Positions 1-6,146 of a stretch of 10,053 nt of DNA are shown here, in pieces. Numbering within the stretch: the stretch's first letter is position 1; the number at the start of each line of letters is the position of its first letter. The notes beneath the pieces are model-generated. The model saw only the letters and a list, made by a program, of their open reading frames with translations. It was not told the origin of the DNA and ran no database searches. The stretch comes from Anaerolineales bacterium (GTDB lineage: Bacteria > Chloroflexota > Anaerolineae > Anaerolineales > Villigracilaceae), in NCBI GenBank assembly GCA_025966435.1, contig JAICRQ010000083.1:1-10053 (forward strand), read 5' to 3'. Both the position numbers and the translations under genes were made by a program.

Positions 1-23
1 ATGTTATCCACGCCGATCTCCCC
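1..23 (-). other. Possible start of a further downstream gene (edge of window)
   Basis: Reading leftwards, GGGGAG (18-23) lies 6 nt before a GTG codon (9-11), which opens a frame reading Met-Asp-Asn up to the window edge. Together they look like a ribosome binding site plus start codon for the next gene of the operon after the nucleoside hydrolase. Only about three codons are visible, so no product can be named. Positions 1-6 and 25-30 also form a 6-bp inverted repeat (ATGTTA/TAACAT), which could instead be a hairpin downstream of the hydrolase. The remaining bases up to 64 show nothing else. Confidence 0.25.
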
Positions 24-64
24 GTAACATAAGACTTCACAAGTTTCCATGCAACCCTCGTGTT

Positions 65-991
65 TTATTGTTTGACATGTGACCAGATCAGATCGCGACA
101 CTTTACAATATCAAGTCCGGTAATCACATTGACAATCTGCTGGGTCTCTGATGTGGCAGTAAACCGGGTAAGACCGCGTAAATTCTGATCCACAAGTTCA
201 ACTTCAACGTTGGTTTGTTCGATATGAAAGAGTGTCTCATCCACCAGATATGCTGCGGCGACGGCATCATGCAGCGAACAGCCGTCCTGCTCCCAGCCCA
301 TTTTCTCCACTCGGTCAATCCAGCCGGGCGCCTGCGTGCGCAATAAATCTACAGCCGGATGTCCATTCGGAAGTGAGAAGAAATCGCGCCGCGAAAAATG
401 GATGCGGCGCGTGATATCTAATCCGAGGATATGCAGGTCCCATCCAGAGCTGAAAACCATCTGCGCAGCCTCCGGATCACATCGGACGTTGAACTCCGGT
501 GTGGGATTCTGCACGTTGAAGGAGCCGCCCATCACGATGACTTCCCGCGCGAGAGCTATGATGGACGGATCCAAACGGATCGCCAGAGCCAAGTTCGTCA
601 GGGGTCCCAGCGCGAGAATGGAAATCTGCTTAGGATAGGTATGAATGGTGTCGATGATTAAGTTGGCGGCAAGGCACGCTGCCGGGCTGGTGCTCCAGGG
701 CAGGGTTCTTCCATATTCTGATTGCCAACTCGCAAACCAGGCAGTGCCTTCGATCAGTGGTGTCTCTGCACCAGGACCTCGGGGGATGTGTTCTCCGTTC
801 ATCCAGGTCAGCAGACGGTCGAGGTTCGAATCTGCATCTTGAACGGGCACATTTCCAAAGACGGAACCGGCGCTAACAACTTCGATCTCCGGATGACGCA
901 GCAGGAAGATCAATGCGGCGCCATCATCCATCTCCGCGCCGGGCGTGCCCAGACCGACATCTGTATCCACATAAACAAGTTTTTTCGTCAT
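65..991 (-). CDS. Inosine/uridine-preferring nucleoside hydrolase (IUNH family)
   Basis: A 308-residue protein predicted to hydrolyse the N-glycosidic bond of ribonucleosides to free base plus ribose in the cytoplasm, using a bound Ca2+. Family marks visible: the N-terminal Asp cluster (D9, D11, D22, D23), ILALGPLTN at 125-133, VMGG at 153-156, EFN at 167-169 followed by CDPEAA, and LHDAVAAA with H241-D242, the usual catalytic His and metal Asp. Length is normal for the family. The N-terminal metal loop is longer than the usual DTDxGxDD: DTDVGLGTPGAEMDDGAAL adds about seven residues. The frame stays open upstream to 1156, but that extension overlaps the permease gene, resembles nothing in the family and crosses a hairpin, so the ATG at 991 is chosen. 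No strong ribosome binding site precedes it. It is last in the nucleoside ABC transporter operon, so it probably processes the imported substrate. Substrate preference (purine or pyrimidine) cannot be read from sequence. Confidence 0.9.
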   Translation of the reverse strand: MTKKLVYVDTDVGLGTPGAEMDDGAALIFLLRHPEIEVVSAGSVFGNVPVQDADSNLDRLLTWMNGEHIPRGPGAETPLIEGTAWFASWQSEYGRTLPWSTSPAACLAANLIIDTIHTYPKQISILALGPLTNLALAIRLDPSIIALAREVIVMGGSFNVQNPTPEFNVRCDPEAAQMVFSSGWDLHILGLDITRRIHFSRRDFFSLPNGHPAVDLLRTQAPGWIDRVEKMGWEQDGCSLHDAVAAAYLVDETLFHIEQTNVEVELVDQNLRGLTRFTATSETQQIVNVITGLDIVKCRDLIWSHVKQ

Positions 992-998
992 AGTACAG

Positions 999-1032
999 AA
1001 AAAAGGGGTGCACGTTGGTTGCACTCCCTTTT
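999..1032 (-). terminator. Intrinsic-terminator-like hairpin between permease and hydrolase genes
   Basis: On the minus strand an arm at 1032-1020 pairs with an arm at 1012-1001 around a 7-nt loop. The stem is about 12 bp with a single bulged base (AAAAGGG-A-GTGCA against TGCACCCCTTTT). It is followed at once by a run of six T (1004-999). This is the layout of a Rho-independent terminator, placed 24 nt after the permease stop codon and ending 7 nt before the hydrolase ATG. It could reduce or condition hydrolase expression relative to the transporter, or occlude the hydrolase ribosome binding region. Function is inferred; the structure is seen directly. Confidence 0.65.
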
Positions 1033-1055
1033 GGCTTTCATCTATCAAACGGGAA

Positions 1056-2036
1056 TTACACAGGTTCTTCTGCGGGTTTGGCGGCTTCTTCCGCGCGCAG
1101 TTGTGCCCGAAAACGGCGTCGAGCCATACTGAGCGCGACCTTCGTACGCAAAGCAATGATGATCAGTACCAGTAACGTGGCGACATTCGGTAATAGCTTT
1201 ACCAGGTTCGGCGGCAACTCGGTTACATTTTGAACGCGCACCGAAAAGGCATCTGCAAACCCAAAAAACAGACTCGCCAGGAAAACGCCAACCGGATGGT
1301 TCACCCCGAACATGGCAGCTGCAATCGCGATCCAGCCCCGTCCGTTGCTCATGTTGCGTGTGAATAATTTCAGATGACCAATAGAGAGGAAGGCACCGCC
1401 CAACGCTGCCAGAGCTCCGCTGACCACCAGCGCAAGGGTTTGCAGGAGGATAGCGTTGATGCCCACCGTCTCGGCTGCGCTCTTGTTTTCCCCGACCGCG
1501 CGCAGATGACGGCCGCCTGGCATCCGGTACAGATAGATAAACATCACAATGACAGCAAACCAGGAAAAATAGACAATGATGTTATAGCCGCTGAGAATGG
1601 GTCCAAGTAAAGGAATGTCTTTGATAAACGGGATCTCGATGTCAGGAATCCGCACAATGCTGGGGTCAGACCAGCTGCCCACGTTGCCGAATAAGGCACG
1701 CATCACAAAAACAGTGAGTTCGACGATGATCAGGTTGAACGCAATCGCCAGTATCACGAGGTCCACTTTGTATTTATGGTAAAGAAAGGCAAATAACAGG
1801 CCAAGTAAACCACCCGCAACCATGGCAACCAGCAAACCGCCGTAGGAGTTACCCAGGTAATATGCTGCCAGGATCCCCACAAAGGCGCCGAGCAGCATCT
1901 TGCTTTCGAGTGCTAAATTAAGCACCCCAGCCTGATTGCAAATCGCTCCACCCAGCGCAGCCAGCAGGATGGGTGTGGCGAGACGGATTCCGCTGTTGAG
2001 TAGCTCGACCGTAAAAACGCTAAATAATCCTTCCAT
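1056..2036 (-). CDS. Nucleoside ABC transporter, second permease subunit (BMP-type, NupQ-like)
   Basis: A 326-residue polytopic inner-membrane protein of the branched-chain amino acid/ribose permease superfamily (BPD_transp_2). It should form the translocation path for nucleosides together with the adjacent permease and the ATPase. Hydrophobic spans fill most of residues 15-300. Family motifs include NQAGVLNLALESKMLLGA at 34-51 (the usual form is GVxNIGxEGxMLxGA; here the EG is ES), GRGWIAIAAAMFG at 232-244, and HPVGVFLASLFFG at 247-259. The C terminus is an Arg-rich then Ala/Glu/Pro-rich cytoplasmic tail. The ATG at 2036 follows the preceding permease's TAA after one base (TAAcATG), so translation is probably coupled; the upstream GAGAG is only a weak ribosome site. 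It lacks an ATPase domain and depends on the operon's ATPase. Confidence 0.9.
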   Translation of the reverse strand: MEGLFSVFTVELLNSGIRLATPILLAALGGAICNQAGVLNLALESKMLLGAFVGILAAYYLGNSYGGLLVAMVAGGLLGLLFAFLYHKYKVDLVILAIAFNLIIVELTVFVMRALFGNVGSWSDPSIVRIPDIEIPFIKDIPLLGPILSGYNIIVYFSWFAVIVMFIYLYRMPGGRHLRAVGENKSAAETVGINAILLQTLALVVSGALAALGGAFLSIGHLKLFTRNMSNGRGWIAIAAAMFGVNHPVGVFLASLFFGFADAFSVRVQNVTELPPNLVKLLPNVATLLVLIIIALRTKVALSMARRRFRAQLRAEEAAKPAEEPV

Positions 2037-2037
2037 G

Positions 2038-3138
2038 TTAGCCGCTCTCTCTTTTCAACCGGCTGCTTCGCCGACGCGTGGCCCACTCTCGGGCGCGAAC
2101 GATGTTCTCTTCATAGAGCTTGCCGGCTGCAACAAATAAGATGATGAATCCGATAATGGTGCCTCCTAGCTCGCGCGGAATGTTCAGGTTTAACTGCAAA
2201 CCGATCTGCGCACCCAGCTTGAGACCGGAAAACAGAATGGCGACAATGAACACGCCAAAAGGATGGACTTGCCCCAGGATGGCGGTTGTCAGACCGTCGA
2301 AACCTAAGCCTACGGAGAAACCAGTCATGATTCTGCGGTGGACACCCATGACCTCGATCGCGCCTGCCAGCCCGGCGAGAGCGCCGCTGATGAGCATCGC
2401 GCGGATCGCTGCCCGGTCACTGAGGATGCCTCCAAACAGCGCAAACCTCCGGGATTGCCCTGCCATGCGCTGTTCATAGCCGGATTTGGTCCGCCATAAA
2501 TAAATGTACACAACGATTACGGCGATCACTGCAAGGACAAAGCCCACACCCCATTTGGAACCGGGGAAGAACGACATCAATTGCGCCGATTCATCGATCA
2601 CGGGAGAATGCGCCACAGCGCTTGTGTCGGCGCGCATGGGGAATTGCACCAGATATTCGACGATCAAAGCCGCAATGGAATTTAGCATAATGGTCGACAG
2701 CAATTCGTTGACCCCAAGCTTGACCCGCAGAACGCCGGGGAACCATCCATAGGCCGCTCCCACCAGCATTCCAGCAATGAGAAGAACGGGCGCGTGTAAG
2801 ATGGGAGGCAGGTGAATGGCATATCCCAGCCAGGCTGCGGCAGCAGCCCCCAGCAGATATTGTCCTTCCTGCCCAATGCTGAACATCCCGGAACGGAACG
2901 CTACTACCGCGGACAGACCGGTCAGAATGAGAGGAGTTGCTCGTTCCAAAGTGGTGAGGAAAATACAATTGCCGTATTCCTTACAGCCAAATCCGTTCGA
3001 AAAAAGAATGGCATAGGATTCCAACACCGGCTTATTCAGGGTCAGGATGAGGATACCCATGACCACAAGTCCCGAAAGAACAGCCAGCACAGGCACGAGG
3101 ATGGCATCCAGCAGCTTTTTCCACCGTTGGTTGTTCAC
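2038..3138 (-). CDS. Nucleoside ABC transporter, first permease subunit (BMP-type, NupP-like)
   Basis: A 366-residue polytopic membrane protein of the same superfamily as its neighbour, larger in the way the first permease of BMP-type nucleoside importers usually is. It has a positively charged N terminus, a first membrane span at about 12-33, the family motif FSIGQEGQYLLGA at 86-98, VNELLSTIMLN at 143-153, and a conserved region near 251-300 (SGALAGLAGAIEVMG then FDGLTTAILG). The tail is very Arg-rich (349-363). Translation starts at GTG (3138), which overlaps the TGA of the ATPase gene as GTGA; AGGAG at 3147-3151 lies 8 nt upstream and supports this start. Two cysteines, C52 and C58, flank a short loop after the first span and could lie outside the membrane. 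The protein should pair with the second permease as a heterodimer. Confidence 0.9.
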   Translation of the reverse strand: MNNQRWKKLLDAILVPVLAVLSGLVVMGILILTLNKPVLESYAILFSNGFGCKEYGNCIFLTTLERATPLILTGLSAVVAFRSGMFSIGQEGQYLLGAAAAAWLGYAIHLPPILHAPVLLIAGMLVGAAYGWFPGVLRVKLGVNELLSTIMLNSIAALIVEYLVQFPMRADTSAVAHSPVIDESAQLMSFFPGSKWGVGFVLAVIAVIVVYIYLWRTKSGYEQRMAGQSRRFALFGGILSDRAAIRAMLISGALAGLAGAIEVMGVHRRIMTGFSVGLGFDGLTTAILGQVHPFGVFIVAILFSGLKLGAQIGLQLNLNIPRELGGTIIGFIILFVAAGKLYEENIVRAREWATRRRSSRLKRESG

Positions 3139-4697
3139 GACCTTAGCTCCTGCTGATCAGCCCGCTGAGCGTATTTTAGATCTTGCAAGTTTCCACCTGC
3201 CATCAGGATGCCTACTTCCTCTTCCGTGGCTGTGGCGGCATCCAGCTCTCCCTGGATTCTGCCCCGGTAAAGGACTAGTATTCGATCCGAAAGCGCCATG
3301 ACCTCATCCAATTCCACCGAGACGAGGAGAATTCCTGCCCCTTTATCACGCTCCTCCACCAGAGTTTTATGCACAAATTCAATACTGCCCACATCCAGGC
3401 CGCGGGTGGGTTGGTTGGCAATAATGAACGCCGGATCGCCGGATAGCTCACGGCCGACAACTACTTTTTGCAGGTTCCCGCCAGAAAGCGTGGCTATGCC
3501 TTCTCCGGGCCGGGCAGCCGCGATCGAAAAGGCTCTCACTACTTTTTCAGCAAATTCCGAAATCGTTTTCATCAACAGGAATCCATAACGACTGAACTGG
3601 GAATCATCGTATCTCGAGACGATTAGATTTTCATCGAGTGTCGTCTGAAGATTGAGTCCAACCACCATGCGATCTTCGGGGATATGTGCCATGCCCATAT
3701 CCCGCCTTTCTCCCACGGAGGCTTCGTCGATAATTTTCCCTTTGAAGAGGATCTCACCGCCATCCAGGCTGTTCATCCCCGAGATGGCTTCGACGAGCTC
3801 GGTTTGCCCATTGCCGCTGACTCCCGCGATGCCAACGATTTCACCTCGATGTACTTGAAAGGAAACATGCGAAATTGCAGCCAGTCCGTTCACATCGGAG
3901 ATGCTGATGTCTCTGGCTTCCAGTACCACATCCCCCCGTTGCATTTCCTTCTTCTTTACCCGCAACAGAACTTCGCGACCGACCATCATGCGTGCCAGCT
4001 CTGGGATGGAAGTTTCCGAGACCTTTTTCGTGCCGATCATCTTGCCACCCCGCATAACGCTGACGCGGTCCGCAACCGACATCACCTCCACCAGTTTATG
4101 CGTAATGAAGATGACGGTATAACCCAGCCTGGATAGCCCGCGAATGACCGTAACCAGTTCGTTCACTTCCTGAGGTGTGAGCACGGCGGTGGGTTCATCC
4201 AGAATGAGGATTTTCGCCTTGCGCTCCAGTACCTTCAGGATTTCCACCCGCTGCTGCATCCCCACAGGCAGATCCCGAACGCGCGCTGTCGGATCCACAG
4301 GCAGGTTATATTTTTCCGCCAGTGCAGCGACGAGCTCATTCTCCTGCTGTTGGTTTAAGAGCCCCGCCTGGGTAGGTTCCATTCCCAGAAGGATATTCTG
4401 GGCGACCGTAAATGAGGGAACCAGTTTGAAATGCTGGTGCACCATGCCAATGCCGTGTTGGATAGCATCATTCGGATGATCGATGCGGATCTTTTGTGAG
4501 TCTATAAAAATTTCGCCGGAATCAGGTTTGATCAAACCATAAAGGATACTCATCAACGTTGTTTTGCCGGCACCGTTCTCACCGACCAGTGCATGCACCT
4601 CCCCCGGTTCCACTGAAAAATCCACATGGTCGTTGGCACGCACGCGGGTGGACGCGAAATCCTTGGTAATGCCTTTCATTTCGATCGCAGGCGTCAT
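3135..4697 (-). CDS. Nucleoside ABC transporter ATP-binding protein with two ATPase domains (NupO-like)
   Basis: A 520-residue cytoplasmic protein that energises the nucleoside importer. Domain 1 is complete: Walker A GENGAGKTT at 39-47, Q-loop Q88, the family-typical signature LPVGMQQ at 143-149, Walker B ILILDE at 163-168, H-loop H200. Domain 2 is degenerate: the Walker A position reads GVSGNGQTE (292-300) with no Lys-Thr, Walker B reads AFIIANQP (423-430) with Asn-Gln in place of Asp-Glu, and the H-loop His is Val461, while the signature LSGGN (404-408) is kept. Such asymmetry is common in sugar/nucleoside importers of this class, so only domain 1 is expected to hydrolyse ATP well. The frame opens at 4760, but that extension runs through a hairpin. 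AAAGGA at 4705-4710, 7 nt before the ATG at 4697, favours that start over an ATG two codons upstream. Its end overlaps the permease start by 4 nt. Confidence 0.93.
   Translation of the reverse strand: MTPAIEMKGITKDFASTRVRANDHVDFSVEPGEVHALVGENGAGKTTLMSILYGLIKPDSGEIFIDSQKIRIDHPNDAIQHGIGMVHQHFKLVPSFTVAQNILLGMEPTQAGLLNQQQENELVAALAEKYNLPVDPTARVRDLPVGMQQRVEILKVLERKAKILILDEPTAVLTPQEVNELVTVIRGLSRLGYTVIFITHKLVEVMSVADRVSVMRGGKMIGTKKVSETSIPELARMMVGREVLLRVKKKEMQRGDVVLEARDISISDVNGLAAISHVSFQVHRGEIVGIAGVSGNGQTELVEAISGMNSLDGGEILFKGKIIDEASVGERRDMGMAHIPEDRMVVGLNLQTTLDENLIVSRYDDSQFSRYGFLLMKTISEFAEKVVRAFSIAAARPGEGIATLSGGNLQKVVVGRELSGDPAFIIANQPTRGLDVGSIEFVHKTLVEERDKGAGILLVSVELDEVMALSDRILVLYRGRIQGELDAATATEEEVGILMAGGNLQDLKYAQRADQQELRS
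3147..3151 (-). promoter_or_regulatory. Ribosome binding site deciding the GTG start of the first permease
   Basis: AGGAG on the minus strand, 8 nt before the GTG at 3138 and inside the end of the ATPase gene. It justifies a non-ATG start that overlaps the preceding stop codon. Confidence 0.75.
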
Positions 4698-4704
4698 CGG
4701 CATA

Positions 4705-4710
4705 TCCTTT
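4705..4710 (-). promoter_or_regulatory. Ribosome binding site deciding the ATPase start
   Basis: AAAGGA on the minus strand. It is 7 nt from the ATG at 4697 but only 1 nt from the in-frame ATG at 4703, so the former is the likely start. It begins 2 nt after the foot of the 4713-4745 hairpin, so hairpin folding may affect access. Confidence 0.7.
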
Positions 4711-4712
4711 AG

Positions 4713-4745
4713 AGCAGACCCCGGGTATCTTCCCCGGGGTCTGCT
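4713..4745 (-). repeat. Perfect 13-bp GC-rich hairpin between binding-protein and ATPase genes
   Basis: AGCAGACCCCGGG (4713-4725) and its exact complement (4733-4745) enclose a 7-nt loop. On the transcribed minus strand no T-run follows (CTCTAAAGG comes next), so it does not look like a full intrinsic terminator in that direction; a TTTT run lies only on the plus-strand side. By analogy with other binding-protein-dependent transporters, a strong stem just after the binding-protein gene may protect the upstream message from 3' decay, giving excess binding protein over membrane components. The role is inferred. Confidence 0.7.
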
Positions 4746-4765
4746 TTTACGCAGTGACAATCAAG

Positions 4766-5851
4766 CTATTTGGCGAGCAATTCCACGCACTCTGGAGTTT
4801 CCGGCACGAACGCATCACAAACTTTATATTCCCCGCTCAGAATCTTCGCGCGATACTCTTCTACCAGCGTTTTGATCTCCGGTATTTTTGCGGTCATATC
4901 AGCGGGACCCTGTGTTTCAAATGTCGTTGAACCTTCGTCCCAGGAAAGACCGGCGAAGCCTTCCTTCATACCACGGCGTTGGAAACCACCGGCGAACGCG
5001 CCATCCACAACCATTTTGATCGGGTCGAAGGTAGTGGCTTCCACTTTCTTGAGACTCGAAACGATCACATGTCCCGGCTGGATATCATCCTGGTTGGAGT
5101 CCACACCGATCGCGTAAAGATCGCGCTGCGCGGCGGCTTCAAGCACGCCCTCACCCGACCGACCCGCCACCTGATAGATGATATCCGCACCCTGGTCATA
5201 GAGACCAAGCGCCGTTTCAAGCCCTAGCGTTGGGTTTGAAAAGTCGAAGCCAAGATAACTCACCAGCACTTGGCAGTCCGGGCAGACTTCCAGCACGCCC
5301 TGCTTGTAACCATAGTAGAACTGGTTCAGAGCAGGAGCGTCTCCACCGACGACAGCTCCCACCGTTTTGGTCTTGGTCAGTGAGCCCACGATCACACCCA
5401 CTAAGAAACTGGACTCGTGAACGTCGATCTGGTAGGCGACCAGGTTCTCAGGCAGGGTCTCCAGGAATATTTCGGATGGAGATGCAAACTTCTGATCCGG
5501 GAATTCTTCGGCAAGACCAACGAACATTTCCGCATCCATTGCCAGCCCCAGAATGAGATCATAATCCTGAGCGATGGCACCACGCAGAGCAGTCTCGTGC
5601 TCTGCCACGCCGTTCGTCTCGATGATGTCACATTTCACAGGCAGTTCCTCGTTGGCTCTTGCAATGCCCCGTGCCGAGGCATCGATGAAGGAACGGTCCC
5701 CCAGTGGATTGGGGGTGATCAGCGCACAGGTGAACTGGGCTGCTGCTTCGGTGGCTGGGGCTTGCGTCGCCGGCGCGGCACCCCCGCAGGCAGTGAGCAC
5801 AACAGAAGCAATCACCAAAATGCTCAAAACATAAAGCAGGTTTTTCTTCAT
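4766..5851 (-). CDS. BMP/PnrA-family nucleoside-binding lipoprotein
   Basis: A 361-residue exported lipoprotein that should capture nucleosides outside the membrane and deliver them to the permeases. It has a Lys-rich start, a hydrophobic core, and the lipobox LTAC with the lipidated Cys at 22. An Ala/Pro/Thr-rich tether (23-39) follows. The periplasmic-binding fold shows family marks: NPLGDRSFIDASARG at 48-62 (equivalent to the usual GDxSFNxxxxxG, here with Ile where Asn is common), GRSGEGVLEAA at 230-240, and AIGVDSNQDD at 247-256, whose Asp251 corresponds to the conserved ligand-pocket Asp. Besides Cys22 there are six cysteines (42, 74, 190, 193, 345, 355), an even number fitting disulfides in an extracytoplasmic protein. 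AAAGGAG at 5860-5866 lies 8 nt before the ATG. It is first in the operon, behind a long leader. Ligand class (purine nucleosides or others) is inferred from the family and the hydrolase downstream. Confidence 0.92.
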   Translation of the reverse strand: MKKNLLYVLSILVIASVVLTACGGAAPATQAPATEAAAQFTCALITPNPLGDRSFIDASARGIARANEELPVKCDIIETNGVAEHETALRGAIAQDYDLILGLAMDAEMFVGLAEEFPDQKFASPSEIFLETLPENLVAYQIDVHESSFLVGVIVGSLTKTKTVGAVVGGDAPALNQFYYGYKQGVLEVCPDCQVLVSYLGFDFSNPTLGLETALGLYDQGADIIYQVAGRSGEGVLEAAAQRDLYAIGVDSNQDDIQPGHVIVSSLKKVEATTFDPIKMVVDGAFAGGFQRRGMKEGFAGLSWDEGSTTFETQGPADMTAKIPEIKTLVEEYRAKILSGEYKVCDAFVPETPECVELLAK

Positions 5852-5899
5852 CTCTTCTTCTCCTTTGGGATATGGGTCAAGGGTTACTCAGTGATAGTT

Positions 5900-5930
5900 T
5901 TAAGGATATGGGACGTGACCACCTCCTTAA
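5900..5930 (-). promoter_or_regulatory. Leader hairpin enclosing a decoy Shine-Dalgarno sequence
   Basis: TTAAGGA and TCCTTAA form a 7-bp outer stem, then a 2x2 internal loop, then TGG/CCA and a 7-nt loop. One arm includes AAGGAGGT (5921-5928), close to a perfect complement of the 16S rRNA tail, yet no start codon with a usable frame follows. Pairing would hide this sequence. The other arm contains CCCATATCC, which recurs next to the real ribosome site. The structure is seen; a switching role is speculative. Confidence 0.4.
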
Positions 5931-5931
5931 T

Positions 5932-5985
5932 AAAAAAAGGAATCCATGCGTCGAACCACTTATGAGTGAATCGTCATTAGGACCC
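5932..5985 (-). terminator. Possible leader terminator: interrupted stem plus seven T
   Basis: On the minus strand GGGTCC (5985-5980) can pair with GGATTCC (5945-5939) with one bulge and one G-U pair. Inside it ATG (5977-5975) pairs with CAT (5948-5946), and CACT (5968-5965) with AGTG (5960-5957). The outer stem is followed directly by T7 (5938-5932). The stem is broken and weaker than a classic terminator, so this is a candidate only. Confidence 0.35.
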
Positions 5986-6039
5986 TCAATTCTCGAAAGA
6001 GGCATTTCTCTCTGATGTTCGTATGGAAGAGATACGTTA

Positions 6040-6045
6040 ATTATA
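6040..6045 (-). promoter_or_regulatory. -10 box of the nucleoside transporter operon promoter
   Basis: A perfect TATAAT on the minus strand, about 190 nt before the binding-protein ATG and in the only gap upstream of the operon. No good TTGACA-like -35 box lies 16-18 bp further upstream (the sequence there is A-rich). If real, the promoter is probably weak or activator-dependent. Confidence 0.4.
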
Positions 6046-6098
6046 CCTAAAAGCAGGAAAAGCATTTTTTTCGATGCCTGATGGAAGAGACAGGGTAG

Positions 6099-6113
6099 AG
6101 GTACCAGGCACTT
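6099..6113. repeat. Quasi-palindrome of the AGGTGCC-x-GGCACCT kind
   Basis: The plus strand reads AGGTACCAGGCACTT, an imperfect 7+1+7 palindrome (five Watson-Crick pairs, one G-U pair, one mismatch), located 34-48 bases downstream of the protease stop codon. Similar short palindromes occur as dispersed intergenic elements in many bacterial genomes. Only one copy lies in this window, so repetition is not shown. It could serve as a weak 3' stem for the protease message; no T-run follows. Confidence 0.25.
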
Positions 6114-6146
6114 TCTGAACCAGGTCTTACCCGTGCAAACGAGCCA

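Larger units (their letters stand above)
5852..6033 (-). ncRNA. Structured 5' leader of the nucleoside transporter operon (candidate attenuator)
   Basis: If transcription starts just after the -10 box at 6040-6045, a leader of about 180 nt precedes the binding-protein gene. It holds, in order of transcription, an interrupted stem (5985 to 5939) followed by seven T (5938-5932), then a second hairpin (5930-5900) that contains AAGGAGGT, then the true ribosome binding site (5860-5866). A long leader with a U-run and alternative pairing suggests regulated transcription or translation. I compared it with the conserved joining segments of the purine riboswitch and saw no match, so no known class is assigned. 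The frame of 62 codons inside it (5877-6065) shows no family resemblance and is not taken as a gene. Confidence 0.4.

Noticed and set aside
1..30. ATGTTA/TAACAT inverted repeat as a terminator for the hydrolase
   Set aside because: The stem is only 6 bp with an 18-nt loop and no T-run. The same bases make better sense as a ribosome site and start of another gene, itself uncertain.
722..1132. A 136-codon plus-strand frame across the hydrolase start
   Set aside because: It is antisense to two conserved genes and the intervening hairpin; it has no ribosome site or recognisable domain.
989..1156. N-terminal extension of the nucleoside hydrolase to a start at 1156
   Set aside because: The extra 55 residues overlap the permease gene, cross the terminator-like hairpin and match no nucleoside hydrolase; the domain begins at the ATG at 991.
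5939..5985. Known purine riboswitch or tRNA-like element (a GGTTCGA string is present on the minus strand)
   Set aside because: The conserved purine-aptamer joining segments are absent, and no acceptor, D or anticodon arms surround the GGTTCGA.
5877..6065. A 62-codon open frame on the minus strand in the operon leader
   Set aside because: It has no family resemblance, it overlaps the -10 box and the structured leader, and no ribosome binding site precedes it.
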